Notes: generated from the sequence alone by a model not told the origin. A DNA stretch of 64,000 nt from an uncultured Paracoccaceae bacterium (GCA_947495795.1 CANMAI010000006.1:1-64000), one strand, 5' to 3'. Shown: positions 34,481 through 43,589, counted from the stretch's first letter. A program made the numbers and translations.

Positions 34481-35380
34481 CTATGACCGCATTCGTCTCA
34501 AGACCGTCTCCTGCACCTGATCGCGCAGCCACATGTTCAACGGATCGGTCCGCCGTCGCTGATGCCAGCACAGGCGGACCGGCACCGCGTCGAGATCGAA
34601 GGGCAGTTTTGCGATAGCCAGGTTGAACCGCTTGGCATGCCAGCGGGCGATCGGATCTGGCATAGTGGCCAGCGCACCCGTCCTCGCGACGAGATCGGGG
34701 ATCGAGCCGAACCGCGGCGTCCATGCGATCACCTCGCGGTTGTGACCCATATTCGCAAGCCGCTGATCCGTGTATCCAGCCTCTTCGTCCCGGAATCCCA
34801 CCGCGACATGTGTGGACTTCAGATAGCTTTTGAGGGTGGTCGGCGGAGACACGTCCGGTCGATGCAGGATCACGAATGGCTGCTCCAACAAGGTGGACGC
34901 GCCGAGGCCACGCGGCGGCGGCAGGGCGACCGAGACGGCCAGATCAACCCGGCCGTCACCTACGTCCCGCCAAACGGATTGGTGGTCGACTTCCGCCACG
35001 CGCAGGACCACGCCTGGCGCACGCTCGCGCAGGTCGGAGACGATATCGGCGAAGGCCATCTCGTGCACATCATCAGCAAGACCGATGCTGACTTGCGTCG
35101 AGACCAACTTCGGGTCGAACTCGGAATGGGTGAGCGCCTGATCGATCAGATGTAGTGAATCCCGTATCTCCAGCCAGAGTGCTTCGGCGCGCTGGGTCGG
35201 TTTGACCCCCTTTGGCGTCTTCTCGAATAGCCGATCACCCAGAATGTCCCGCAGCCGGGCGACGGACTGGCTGACAGCCGGCTGCGACCGCCCGAGGCGC
35301 TCCGCCGCGAGCCGCAAATTGCGCTCGGACATGATCGCATCGAAGACGATCAACAGGTTCAGATCAGGTCGGACACTCAT
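34481..35380 (-). CDS. LysR-family regulator (NodD-like group)
   Basis: A complete 299-residue LysR-type regulator: winged HTH in residues 6-66 (LNLLIVFDAIMSERNLRLAA, RSQPAVSQSVARLRDIL), followed by an effector domain (VSIGLADDVHEMAFADIVSD ... FVILHRP). The opening PDLNLLIVFDA is typical of the NodD/NahR-like LysR branch. It is divergent from the NTF2-like gene at 35489, with 108 bases between the two starts, the usual LysR arrangement for controlling a neighbour. The pair interrupts the DUF932-parB backbone, so it is cargo. The inducer is unknown. Confidence 0.88.
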   Translation of the reverse strand: MSVRPDLNLLIVFDAIMSERNLRLAAERLGRSQPAVSQSVARLRDILGDRLFEKTPKGVKPTQRAEALWLEIRDSLHLIDQALTHSEFDPKLVSTQVSIGLADDVHEMAFADIVSDLRERAPGVVLRVAEVDHQSVWRDVGDGRVDLAVSVALPPPRGLGASTLLEQPFVILHRPDVSPPTTLKSYLKSTHVAVGFRDEEAGYTDQRLANMGHNREVIAWTPRFGSIPDLVARTGALATMPDPIARWHAKRFNLAIAKLPFDLDAVPVRLCWHQRRRTDPLNMWLRDQVQETVLRRMRS

Positions 35381-35488
35381 AATTAATGCTTATGATATTC
35401 ACTAATCCCTTCGATTGGAAGATATGAGGTTAGAGCGGTACTTTCAGGTCATCGGCAATCAAGCCCCACAGATGAAAGGATCGAAACC

Positions 35489-35890
35489 ATGATCACCTCC
35501 AACCTCCGCATCAACCAGCTCAGCCACGACGCCTATCAGAGCTATCTGCGCTATCTCGAAGTGCTCGATGCCAAGGACATCGACGCCTATGCGGCCCTGC
35601 TCGCCGATGATGTGTCGATCCAGTTCGGCAATGCGCCTACCGTCGAAGGCAAGGCCGCCGTCGTCGAGATGCTCGGCGGTTACTGGCAGAGCTTCAAGAG
35701 CATCGAGCACGACCTGACCAACATCTACGGCACCGATCGGGCCTACGTCCTCGAAGCGCTCAATCACTACGAGCGGCATGACGGGAAAAAGGTCACTGTC
35801 CGCGCTGTCGCCTTCACAGACACGGACGATAACGGTCTCGTGTCTTCGATCCGCGTGTTCGGGGATACGTCCGCGCTCTTCGAAGCCTAG
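35489..35890 (+). CDS. NTF2-like / SnoaL-type protein
   Basis: A 133-residue NTF2-fold protein: helix YQSYLRYLEVLDAKDIDAYA, then ALLADDVSIQFGNAPTVEGK, VVEMLGGYWQSFKSIEHDL and the strands VLEALNHYERHDGKK and SSIRVFGDTSALF. It is cytoplasmic, and its function (isomerase, hydrolase or binding) cannot be decided. It is likely regulated by the divergent LysR gene. A third member of this fold in the window, after 3791 and 7470, but on the ICE and not closely similar to those two. Confidence 0.82.
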   Translation: MITSNLRINQLSHDAYQSYLRYLEVLDAKDIDAYAALLADDVSIQFGNAPTVEGKAAVVEMLGGYWQSFKSIEHDLTNIYGTDRAYVLEALNHYERHDGKKVTVRAVAFTDTDDNGLVSSIRVFGDTSALFEA

Positions 35891-35914
35891 AGTGAGAGGG
35901 AGGCGGGATTTTTC

Positions 35915-35970
35915 GTGACGGGTCTGGAGGTCAGAGAGAGTCTCGTGACCGCCCGTCGCGGAGAAACCCC
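35915..35970 (+). promoter_or_regulatory. Hairpin leader upstream of parB
   Basis: This leader matches the one before the DUF932 gene at most positions: GACGGG/CCCGTC outer stem, then GGTCA pairing with TGACC and GAGA with TCTC, followed by GGAGAAA and the ATG. The inner stem changes on both sides relative to the DUF932 copy, so pairing is kept while sequence differs. It probably is a shared cis-regulatory RNA element. Confidence 0.6.
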
Positions 35971-38025
35971 ATGACGAAGTCCAAGAAAATCACCCTCAGC
36001 GCCTCGCGCGACATCCCCTTCAACAAGCTGGTGCTCAGCCAGTCCAATGTCCGGAAGATCAAGGCCGGCGTCTCGATCGAAGAGCTAGCCGAGGACATCG
36101 CCCGGCGAACGCTCCTGGCGAGCCTGACCGTCCGGCCCGTGCTCGATGATGACGGCGCGGAGACCGGCATGTTCGAGATTCCGGCGGGCGGCCGTCGCTA
36201 CCGGGCACTTGAACTGTTGGTGAAACAGCGGCGGCTGAACAAGACCGCGCCCGTGCCCTGCATCGTGCGTACCGATGGTCTCGCCGAAGAGGACAGCCTC
36301 GCGGAGAACATCCAGCGCGCGCCGCTGCATCCGCTCGACCAGTTTCGCGCCTTCCAGGCGATGCGCGAGAAGGGCAAGTCCGAGGAAGAGATCGCTGCAG
36401 CCTTCTTCGTCTCGGCCAGCGTCGTCAAGCAACGCCTCAAGCTGGCCGCCGTCTCGGCGACACTGCTCGATGCCTATGCGCAGGAGGAAATGACGCTCGA
36501 CCAGCTCATCGCCTTTACGGTCAATCCAGATCATGAGCGCCAGGAACAGGTCTGGGAGGCGCTCAAGCAGCACTACAACAAGCAACCCTACGAAATCCGC
36601 CGCATGCTGACCGAAGGCGCCGTGCGCGCGTCGGACCGGCGGGCGCAATTCGTGGGTCTCGACAACTACGTCGAGGCGGACGGCGAAGTCCTGCGCGATC
36701 TGTTCCAGACCGACGATGGCGGCTGGCTGCAGGACGCAGCGCTCTTGGAGACCATGGTCGCCAAGAAGCTGAACGAGGAGGCCGAAGCGATCCGCGCCGA
36801 AGGCTGGAAGTGGATCGAGGTCGCAACCGACTTTCCTTACGGCCATACCTACGACCTGCGGCGCATTCGCGGCGAGGCCGAGCCGATGTCAGACGAGGAA
36901 GACGCGACCTACGCGGCGCTCAAGGCCGAATACGAACAGCTCGAAGAGGACTACGCCGAAGCGGATGAACTTCCCGAGGAGGTCGATGAACGCCTTGGCG
37001 AGATCGAAACGGCCATGGAGGCGCTCCAGGACCGGCCCATCCGGTTCGAAGCTGAAGACTATCCCATGGCAGGGGCTTTCGTCAGCATCGACAGCGCGGG
37101 CGGTCTGCGCGTCGAGCGCGGCTATGTCCGCGCCGAGGATGAGCCGGTGGCGGAGACTGACGTCGATCCCGAGGGCGACGCCGCTGATCCGATGAGCCAT
37201 GACGATGCCGTCGACGGCACTGGCCAGGCCACCGATCCGGACGAGGAAGACGACGATGACGGCACCAAGCCGCTGTCGGACCGTCTCGTCTGCGATCTGA
37301 CCGTCCATCGCACGATGGCGCTACGCAATGCGCTGGCGAGTGATCCCGAACTCGCGCGGCTCGCCTGTCTCCACGCAATGGTTCTGTCGCTCTTCTACCA
37401 TTACGGCCAGGACAGCTGCGTCGAGATCATCCCGAAGAGTACGCAGTTTGGTGCTCAGGCCGAGGGTCTCGAGGACATGCCGTATGTGCAGTCGATTGAT
37501 CTGGGCATCGAGACCTGGTCAAGCAATCTGCCGAAGGAGCCGGAAGACCTCTGGGATGTGTTGGCTGAATGGGACAGCGACAGCCGCGACGCGCTTTTCG
37601 CCCATTGCGTGGCAATGACGGTGAACGCGGTGCAGGAGCCCCATTACCGGAAACCGCGCCAGATCGCCCATGCGGACGTGCTGGCGGGCACGCTCGGTCT
37701 CGACATGGCCAAAGCGGGCTGGACGCCTACGGCGGACAGCTATCTCGGCCGCGTGACCAAGGCGCAGATCCTCGCCGCCGTGCGCGAGGCGAAGGGCGAC
37801 ACCGACGCCGACCGGATCGCGGGGTTCAAGAAGCCCGACATGGTCGAGGCGGCGGAAGAGCTGCTGGCGGGCACCGGATGGCTCCCGCAGGTGCTGCGCA
37901 CGCCGCCACTCGCGGAAGACCTCGATGAACCGGAGTTCGAGATCGTTGATGATGGCGATGTCACGCCCGACGAACCAGCCGTCGAGGAAGACGAAGAGGC
38001 GGTCGCGCTCCAAGCCGCCGAGTGA
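35971..38025 (+). CDS. parB: ParB/RepB/Spo0J-family partition-like protein
   Basis: A 684-residue ParB-like protein, about twice normal ParB length. The N-terminal nuclease-like ParB domain holds the GERR-type box PAGGRRYRAL (71-80) and the LAENIQRAPLHPLDQFRAF motif (110-128); an HTH region follows (EEEIAAAFFVSASVVKQRLK). Residues 290-450 are strongly acidic (DEEDATYAALKAEYEQLEED and later DPDEEDDDDGT), and a further conserved C-terminal domain (500-640) is specific to plasmid/ICE ParB homologues. It may bind DNA for stable maintenance, nuclease action or regulation. No ParA is encoded nearby in this window, so true partitioning is uncertain. Structured leader upstream, terminator downstream. 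Confidence 0.88.
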   Translation: MTKSKKITLSASRDIPFNKLVLSQSNVRKIKAGVSIEELAEDIARRTLLASLTVRPVLDDDGAETGMFEIPAGGRRYRALELLVKQRRLNKTAPVPCIVRTDGLAEEDSLAENIQRAPLHPLDQFRAFQAMREKGKSEEEIAAAFFVSASVVKQRLKLAAVSATLLDAYAQEEMTLDQLIAFTVNPDHERQEQVWEALKQHYNKQPYEIRRMLTEGAVRASDRRAQFVGLDNYVEADGEVLRDLFQTDDGGWLQDAALLETMVAKKLNEEAEAIRAEGWKWIEVATDFPYGHTYDLRRIRGEAEPMSDEEDATYAALKAEYEQLEEDYAEADELPEEVDERLGEIETAMEALQDRPIRFEAEDYPMAGAFVSIDSAGGLRVERGYVRAEDEPVAETDVDPEGDAADPMSHDDAVDGTGQATDPDEEDDDDGTKPLSDRLVCDLTVHRTMALRNALASDPELARLACLHAMVLSLFYHYGQDSCVEIIPKSTQFGAQAEGLEDMPYVQSIDLGIETWSSNLPKEPEDLWDVLAEWDSDSRDALFAHCVAMTVNAVQEPHYRKPRQIAHADVLAGTLGLDMAKAGWTPTADSYLGRVTKAQILAAVREAKGDTDADRIAGFKKPDMVEAAEELLAGTGWLPQVLRTPPLAEDLDEPEFEIVDDGDVTPDEPAVEEDEEAVALQAAE

Positions 38026-38145
38026 AGGCGCAAAGACAGGCGTTCGGCGGCCCTTGGGCGATGGTTCGACGCACCCGATTGGATGATGATCAACCTGTCG
38101 CCGAAGCCGCCTTCGCCCACTTTCGAGCAGTAGGCGACCACCAAC

Positions 38146-38208
38146 CGAGGGAGACACTCCCCCAACTCCCTCGCCCTAGGGCCTGTCGGACGCGGCAGGC
38201 CCTTTTTT
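38146..38208 (+). terminator. Hairpin and rho-independent terminator after parB
   Basis: GGGCCTG (38179-38185) pairs with CAGGCCC (38196-38202) and is followed by six T, a clear intrinsic terminator. Just upstream CGAGGGAG (38146-38153) pairs with CTCCCTCG (38166-38173). As the Toprim gene starts 25 bases after the T-run, this may be an attenuator within an operon. Confidence 0.75.
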
Positions 38209-38232
38209 CTGCGCACCATTCAGGAGACCGAC

Positions 38233-39279
38233 ATGGACAGTCCCGCCGCAGACCTATCGGACAAGCTTAGCCGCGAGGCAGAGGCAGTCTGCCGCCAATA
38301 TCTGTCCAATGGACGCAAACACGGCAACTATTGGATCGTCGGCGACGTCGACAACACACCCGGTCGCAGTCTCTATGTCCGGCTCACCGGACCGAGACGC
38401 GGCAAGGGCGCGGCGGGCAAATGGACCGACGCCGCCACGGGCGAGCATGGTGATCTGCTCGACCTCATCGCGGCCAATCTCAATCTCTCGACGCTGCGCG
38501 ACACGCTCGACGAGGCGCGTCGCTTTCTCAGTCTACCGCGTCCCGAGCCACCCGCGCCACAGCGGCAAGAACCGGCTCCGCAAGGATCACCCGAAGCGGC
38601 CCGACGCCTATGGGCGATGGGGCAACCAATCGCGGGCACGCTGGTGGAACGCTATCTCTCCGCACGCGGTCTGAAAGATCTTCGAAGCGTGAGCGCGCTT
38701 CGGTTCCACCCGAACTGCTACTACTGGCGAGAGGACGCGGACGCCAATGACCCGCCCGACGCTTGGCCCGCCTTACTCGCAAAAGTCACCGACACTGCCG
38801 GAAAGCTGACCGGCGTCCATCGGACCTGGCTTGATCCACAAAAGGCCGAAAAGGCTCCGCTCGACCCCAACCGCAAGGCGATGGGCAATCTGCTCGGTCA
38901 TGCCGTTAATATCGGATCACCGACCGACATTCTCGCTGTTGGTGAAGGCTTGGAGACGATGCTCTCCTTGAGGCTGGCACTTTCCAGTCTTCCGGTTGCC
39001 GCAGCGCTTTCGGGCAACCATCTCGCGGCGTTCGATCCGCCCGCAGATCTCCACAGGCTCTATGTCGCCATCGACAATGACGAGGCCGGACGGACGGCTT
39101 TCGACGCCTTGACCGAGCGCCTCTCGGACCGGGAGTTTCACCTTTTGCCTTTGCGACCGATGCTGGACGACTTTAACGGCGATCTCCGGAAATGCGGCAT
39201 CGATGAGATGCGCAGCCATTTGCGTCCCCAGCTCTCACCGGTCGATGTTCCGACCTTGCTGGCGGTCGAGACCGGCTGA
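38233..39279 (+). CDS. Toprim-domain protein (DUF7146/Toprim_3)
   Basis: A 348-residue protein of the plasmid/ICE primase-like group. The C-terminal Toprim fold shows AVGEGLETMLSL (Glu238) and AIDNDEAG (Asp281, Asp283), which bind metal. The N-terminal region (YWIVGDVDNTPGRSLYVRLT, GEHGDLLDLIA) resembles the DNA-binding part of P4-type primase proteins but lacks a CHC2 zinc finger. It may help synthesise or process single-stranded transferred DNA in the recipient; this is inferred from family and context. The start ATG is preceded by CAGGAGACC. It lies between parB and the DUF2493 gene, the normal ICE order. Confidence 0.85.
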   Translation: MDSPAADLSDKLSREAEAVCRQYLSNGRKHGNYWIVGDVDNTPGRSLYVRLTGPRRGKGAAGKWTDAATGEHGDLLDLIAANLNLSTLRDTLDEARRFLSLPRPEPPAPQRQEPAPQGSPEAARRLWAMGQPIAGTLVERYLSARGLKDLRSVSALRFHPNCYYWREDADANDPPDAWPALLAKVTDTAGKLTGVHRTWLDPQKAEKAPLDPNRKAMGNLLGHAVNIGSPTDILAVGEGLETMLSLRLALSSLPVAAALSGNHLAAFDPPADLHRLYVAIDNDEAGRTAFDALTERLSDREFHLLPLRPMLDDFNGDLRKCGIDEMRSHLRPQLSPVDVPTLLAVETG

Positions 39280-39659
39280 AGTCGAGAACCGGTCTCGTCA
39301 GCGGGAAAGGCTGAATGAGCCCTCGCCATGGAGCCGCGCCTGACGGCCTTCCCGAGAGGGGCGAGCCGGAGCGGAACCCGCCCGGTCCGGCAATGGCTGC
39401 GGCGACACCGTTTTCCGCTGCCGGGCCACCCGCGCGGGCCGCGCGGGACACCAATCATGGATGCCCGGCTTTGCATCGCGATCCAAAACGGCGCCGCCTC
39501 CGCCATCCTCCGCTGACGCTTCGGCCGACGCAGCCACGGGGTCCCCGCGAAGTACCACTTCGTGGGGAATTGCGTCGGTGCAGGCCCGGTTGGGTCCCGC
39601 TTTCCGTCGCCCATGAAGGCCGCGCGAGGCGCGGTCAGCGACAAGGAGGCCCATTGCCC
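39280..39659 (+). other. Long structured leader before the DUF2493 gene
   Basis: About 380 bases of GC-rich sequence without a convincing gene; the reading frame open here has no domain similarity and continues into DUF2493. It contains a hairpin CCCCGCGAAGT (39543-39553) with ACTTCGTGGGG (39557-39567). The AAGGAGG at 39642-39648 is the ribosome site for ATG 39660. Confidence 0.5.
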
Positions 39660-40586
39660 ATGACCCTGCACGAACCTGACACACGCTCCGCCACAGCCCT
39701 CGTCCTCGACGAGTTGCAGCTCTTCGGACACCGACCGTTTGCCGATGAGCCCGATCCGCGGCCATTGCCAGACGCCAGCATCGTCGAAGGCGCGATCGCC
39801 GACATCTTTGATGCACTTGTCGTCGCTCTCGGCGACACGCGGCTCGAACCAGATCTCGAAGACCTGCTCTGGTCGACCACCAATGTCTTCCACCGCATGG
39901 CGACCCGCATCGATCGCAAGCTCGACGATAACGAACAGGCGCAGCGACGCGCGCAGCGCAGCCAAGACGGCTCTGAAATCCGCTCGGTCGAACTGGAACG
40001 CCTCATCGCTGAAGGGCTGACGCTCACCGAACAGCGCAACGCCTATGAGGGCATGCGCGATCTCGCTGCCGAGCATTTCGAAGCACATCTCGGCCAGACT
40101 TGGCATCCGCGCTCGGGCAGCCACGTCAATCGCAAGCACATGACCGCCGCGATGATCGACAGCCGCGACTATCTCGACGCGAAGCGCAAGACCGAACTCG
40201 AACCGCTCATCCCCACGGGGACCAAGATCGCCTTCACCGGTGGGCAGGACGTAAGCGAAACCAGTGCCATCTGGGCCGCCCTCGACAAGGTCCGCGCCAA
40301 GCATGACGACATGGTGCTGCTTCATGGCGGTTCGCCCAAGGGCGCCGAGCGCATCGCCGCCTGCTGGGCCAACAATCGCAAATGCCAACAGATCGTCTTC
40401 AAACCGGACTGGACTCGTCACGGCAAGGCCGCGCCGTTCAAGCGTAACGATCTACTCCTGGAGACGCTGCCGATCGGGCTGATCGTGTTCCCCGGCTCCG
40501 GCATCACCGACAACCTCGCCGACAAGGCCAAGGTGCTCGGCATCCCGCTCTATGATTTCCGCGCAGCGAAAGGCGGGTCGTCATGA
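39660..40586 (+). CDS. DUF2493 domain protein
   Basis: A 308-residue protein. The C-terminal part is DUF2493, a Rossmann-like fold with GTKIAFTGGQDVSETSAIW, MVLLHGGSPKGAERIAACWA and GIPLYDFRA. This domain is related to DprA/SLOG nucleotide-binding folds, so nucleotide or DNA binding is likely. The N-terminal 170 residues are helical and charged. ATG 39660 is chosen, though the frame is open further up, because AAGGAGG precedes it and upstream sequence is a GC-rich leader. It is a constant gene of this ICE type, following the Toprim gene. Precise function unknown. Confidence 0.85.
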   Translation: MTLHEPDTRSATALVLDELQLFGHRPFADEPDPRPLPDASIVEGAIADIFDALVVALGDTRLEPDLEDLLWSTTNVFHRMATRIDRKLDDNEQAQRRAQRSQDGSEIRSVELERLIAEGLTLTEQRNAYEGMRDLAAEHFEAHLGQTWHPRSGSHVNRKHMTAAMIDSRDYLDAKRKTELEPLIPTGTKIAFTGGQDVSETSAIWAALDKVRAKHDDMVLLHGGSPKGAERIAACWANNRKCQQIVFKPDWTRHGKAAPFKRNDLLLETLPIGLIVFPGSGITDNLADKAKVLGIPLYDFRAAKGGSS

Positions 40587-40710
40587 CCCGTGATGCGCAG
40601 ATCGCATCGCGATGCGCCGCACGGGAATATTCCATGAACACCGCCGATGTGGTATGCTCGATCAGCGCCGTGGCGGTGGTGGAGGCGCATCCCATGAGAG
40701 GAGACCGCCC

Positions 40711-41181
40711 ATGTTCGTATCAGCCTTCCTGAGTGTCATCGGCCTCGGCTTCCTCGTCTGGGTGCTATTCGCATTGGCAGTTTACGCGCTGCCCGCATTC
40801 GTCGGGGTGAGCGTCGGCATGTATGTCTATGACACCGAAGCGGGCGTGATCGCGGCATTGGTCGCCGGCATGTTTGCCGCCGTCTTCACTTATCTCATCG
40901 GTCAGATCGTCTTCGCCAAGGTCCAGTCCATCCCCATTCGTTTGGCCATCGGCGCGCTCTTCGCAGCCCCTGCTGGCGTCGCCGGCTTCTCGGCCATCAG
41001 GGGCCTGTCGGAGATCGGCGGTGCGTCAGAAGGCTGGACGCTGGCCTTCGCCATCATCGGCGGGATCGTCACCGCCGGCACCGCATGGGTGCGGATCGCA
41101 AGCCTCGCCGGTCCCATCAGCGAGGATGATGTGCGGTGCACAGACGCGGTGCAGGCGAGTCCGTTCGCGAACGATCATTAA
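40711..41181 (+). CDS. Hypothetical multi-pass membrane protein
   Basis: A 156-residue protein with about four hydrophobic helices (residues 3-35, 45-75, 80-105 and 115-140), for example FVSAFLSVIGLGFLVWVLFA and GVIAALVAGMFAAVFTYLIG. It should lie in the inner membrane. ATG 40711 is preferred to an earlier frame start because GAGAGGAGA precedes it and the hydrophobic region begins there. No family is recognised with certainty. It sits after DUF2493 and may be an ICE accessory protein. The 40587-40710 gap contains an inverted repeat (CCCGTG near 40587 with CACGGG near 40624). Confidence 0.6.
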   Translation: MFVSAFLSVIGLGFLVWVLFALAVYALPAFVGVSVGMYVYDTEAGVIAALVAGMFAAVFTYLIGQIVFAKVQSIPIRLAIGALFAAPAGVAGFSAIRGLSEIGGASEGWTLAFAIIGGIVTAGTAWVRIASLAGPISEDDVRCTDAVQASPFANDH

Positions 41182-41316
41182 GGGGACAGTTCGGCCTTTC
41201 TTTGTAACGAAACCGAGTTTCTACGCGTGGCGGCTCAGGGCGCATGTTTGGCGAAGATGTGGCGGATCGCCAAATCAATCGGCCGCATGATTGGCCCGTC
41301 TTAGAAAGGATCAATC

Positions 41317-41730
41317 ATGAATAGCAAAGCACTCATAGTCCCCTGCATGGTCTTTGCAGCGGGAATGTTAGGGACACCAGCCAATGCGGACGAGGTGATG
41401 AACACCTCACAGCTCAGCGCGCTAGTCACTGGCAACACACTTTACGTCGACGTTCCCGCCGGTGCACCCGGCGCGCCGGATGGGGGAACCGCACCCATCT
41501 ACTACGCTGAGGACGGGTCAGTCACGGCATTGCTTCCGGCTGGACTGAAACTGATCGGGTCATGGACACTCGAAGCGGATCAATACTGTATCGACTGGAA
41601 AAATGGTCCACAATACAGCTGCTCCCGGCTTGTGCGGGGTGCCAATGGTTTCATTGTGATGGATACCGAACTTGGCGAGCCGCGCGGCTTGGTTACTCGG
41701 ATCGCCACAGGCAATCCAGAAAACTTGTAG
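41317..41730 (+). CDS. Small secreted protein, function unknown
   Basis: A 137-residue protein with a Sec signal peptide (hydrophobic 4-20, cleavage likely after ANA at 22-24). The mature part has the pattern NTLYVDVPAG, YYAEDGSVTALLPAG, GSWTLEADQYCIDWKNGP and CSRL, with two Cys (in QYCIDW and YSCSRL) that could form a disulfide. This looks like small periplasmic proteins of the DUF995-like type, but I am not sure. Ribosome site AAAGGA before the ATG. It begins a three-gene plus-strand cassette with the ABM protein and an AraC regulator. Confidence 0.6.
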   Translation: MNSKALIVPCMVFAAGMLGTPANADEVMNTSQLSALVTGNTLYVDVPAGAPGAPDGGTAPIYYAEDGSVTALLPAGLKLIGSWTLEADQYCIDWKNGPQYSCSRLVRGANGFIVMDTELGEPRGLVTRIATGNPENL

Positions 41731-41743
41731 AGGGGCTTTCGAT

Positions 41744-42031
41744 ATGAAATTAATCACTGTTGAAGCTGCATTCGCGACCGCCGATCTGGACGCCGCCGTC
41801 GACCTGTTCTCAAGTCAGGCGGATGAAGTGCGGACCATGAACGGGTGCAAACACTATGCCCTCTACCGCAAACCGTCGGGCGATGGCCTCGCGATCCTGC
41901 AGCATTGGGCGACGATGGATGCGTTCGATGCCTACCGGGCGAGTGACGTCTTTGCCAAACTTGGGGCTGGATTGCGGCCTCTGATGAGTGCGCCGCCCGT
42001 GACTGTGGTGGCCGAGGTCGATACTATCTAA
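41744..42031 (+). CDS. Antibiotic-biosynthesis-monooxygenase-like (ABM) protein
   Basis: A 95-residue ferredoxin-like alpha+beta barrel protein of the ABM type. The pattern is strand MKLITVEAAFAT, helix LDAAVDLFSSQADEV, strands GCKHYALYRKP and GLAILQHWATMDAFDAYRAS, then helix FAKLGAGLRPLM and a last strand. Family members are small cofactor-less monooxygenases or stress proteins. ATG 41744 is chosen; a longer frame lacks a ribosome site. It lies 13 nt after the secreted protein and 3 nt before the AraC gene, so the three form one unit. Confidence 0.8.
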   Translation: MKLITVEAAFATADLDAAVDLFSSQADEVRTMNGCKHYALYRKPSGDGLAILQHWATMDAFDAYRASDVFAKLGAGLRPLMSAPPVTVVAEVDTI

Positions 42032-42034
42032 GGC

Positions 42035-42793
42035 ATGACGAGCGACCTGCCGGCGGCCTATTGCTTTTTCCAGAATGTTGAACCGCGCCCCCCCTTGGAC
42101 GCGGTATTTGATCGTGACTACCTGCTTTATGCGATCAAGGGTGCCTTGCGGGTGACCGTCGCGGAAGACATCTGGTTGCTGCCGCCGTCCTTCGCGGCTT
42201 GGATACCTGCGAATACGCCGATCTTTGTCGATATCGACAAGCCGGTGACTACCTGTTCGGTGCTGACATCGCCGGGGTTCTGTGCGGCGTTGCCTGATAC
42301 GCCGACTGTTTTTCAGATGTCGCCAATGACCCGGCTCATGATCCGGCACTGCAAAGATTGGGGGGCCGATGGACCGCATCCCGATGAAGCCAATGGGTTC
42401 TTTCTCGCGCTGCTGAACGTCTGCGCCGGGCTCGTCACCCGATCAATCGATGTAAAGCGCCCAACAGCGACCGACCCGGCCTTGCAAGCCGCTATTGCGT
42501 TCACCGAATGCCACCTGACTGACGGCATTGCAGCAGGCAAGGTCGCGCGTGCTGCCAACCTGTCCGAGCGAAGCCTCCAGCGGCGCTTTAGCGAAAACGT
42601 TGGTATGAGCTGGTCCGAAACACTCACTCGGCTTCGCATGATCCATGCCGTTCAGCTTCTGGCCGAAGACGATTTATCGATCATTCAGATCGCCGGAGAA
42701 GTCGGCTTTGACTCCCTCAGTGCATTTAATCGGGCGTTCCGAAAGTTTGCTGAAAGCACTCCGTCAGAGTTCCGAAAAACGCTGAAGGAGTGA
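42035..42793 (+). CDS. AraC-family transcriptional regulator
   Basis: A 252-residue AraC-type regulator with a cupin-like N-terminal half (residues 15-85, IWLLPPSFAAWIPANTPIFV) and a C-terminal HTH pair (GIAAGKVARAANLSERSLQR; SIIQIAGEVGFDSLSAFNRA, ending TPSEFRKTL). It probably senses a small molecule and controls its own cassette (secreted protein and ABM enzyme), three bases upstream. Its sequence differs from the AraC cluster at 13.5-16.8 kb. Confidence 0.88.
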   Translation: MTSDLPAAYCFFQNVEPRPPLDAVFDRDYLLYAIKGALRVTVAEDIWLLPPSFAAWIPANTPIFVDIDKPVTTCSVLTSPGFCAALPDTPTVFQMSPMTRLMIRHCKDWGADGPHPDEANGFFLALLNVCAGLVTRSIDVKRPTATDPALQAAIAFTECHLTDGIAAGKVARAANLSERSLQRRFSENVGMSWSETLTRLRMIHAVQLLAEDDLSIIQIAGEVGFDSLSAFNRAFRKFAESTPSEFRKTLKE

Positions 42794-43589
42794 AGGTATG
42801 CGATGTAGACGTTTGTGCAAACCGCAGCATCGTTCGAAATGAACACGAAGCCTACCGACCGGACTGAGCAAGGCGCAGCGCGATTATCTCGCAGCTCACG
42901 TCCGAGACATCGTTAGGTTCCAACGCCCTACTCGGACACTGCAAGCCTAACCCGTTCAAAAGACGACGAGCGTCGCTGCGTTGTCATGAAACTTGGATGG
43001 GCCGGTGGCGAATGCTCGCTGAAATCTCGTCGTTTTAAGAGGTCAATTGCTGAAAGGTTCGGCTGAAAGGCTGAAGCTAGATTCTGTCGAACTCAGGATT
43101 TAGCTTCCGACATCATTTCATCGGTTCGACCGGGTTCGATTTCAGACCCACCAACAAATGCCCCTTGATCGGAAGCGGTTTTCAATTTGCTATCAACGTT
43201 TGACTGTAAATCCGCTCTGCGCCTTTCTGCACGCCAAAGCCTGTCTTTCTCCGATGGACGTGGCCAGTGGATTGCCCGGTCCACAGGTGGCGATCATTTC
43301 TCTTCCAGCGCCCTCGTCACCCGCGTCCGTCACGGCCTCTCATTGGGCTGATCTGACCGGGATCGGCTGAGGCCTCGACCGCCTCAGCCGCAACGCCGGG
43401 TTCGGACTTTCTTCCCCTGGGCTTTGCCCATTCCTCGCGGGACGACCCTCACGGGTCCAAGAAAGTCCGGCCCCGGCGTCCTCCGCTGCGCTGCGGGCCA
43501 CAGGGGCTGCGTCGGCGGTCGTCCCGGTCCTGACGATCGCCATCGAGACCGCGACGAGCGCGGGATCGAAAACCAATAGGAGAAATGAC
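42794..43589 (+). other. Gene-free stretch with structured DUF736 leader
   Basis: About 800 bases between the AraC and DUF736 genes with no convincing gene. Near the right end, CGGACTTTCTT (43402-43412) and AAGAAAGTCCG (43459-43469) are a perfect 11-bp inverted repeat around further pairable GC-rich sequence (CGCGGGACGACCC, CACGGGTCC). The ribosome site is AGGAGA before ATG 43590. A 63-codon frame on the minus strand (43093-43284) resembles nothing and is not called. Confidence 0.55.

Noticed and set aside
35971-38025. True chromosome-type ParB with its own parS
   Set aside because: I could not find a parS-like palindrome nearby and there is no ParA in the window; only family-level naming is justified.
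39315-39659. 115-codon N-terminal extension of DUF2493
   Set aside because: The extension is Arg/Pro-rich, typical of translated GC-rich leader; AAGGAGG and domain start support ATG 39660.
43093-43284. 63-codon minus-strand frame in the DUF736 leader region
   Set aside because: No ribosome site, no recognisable motif and no neighbour that would give it context.
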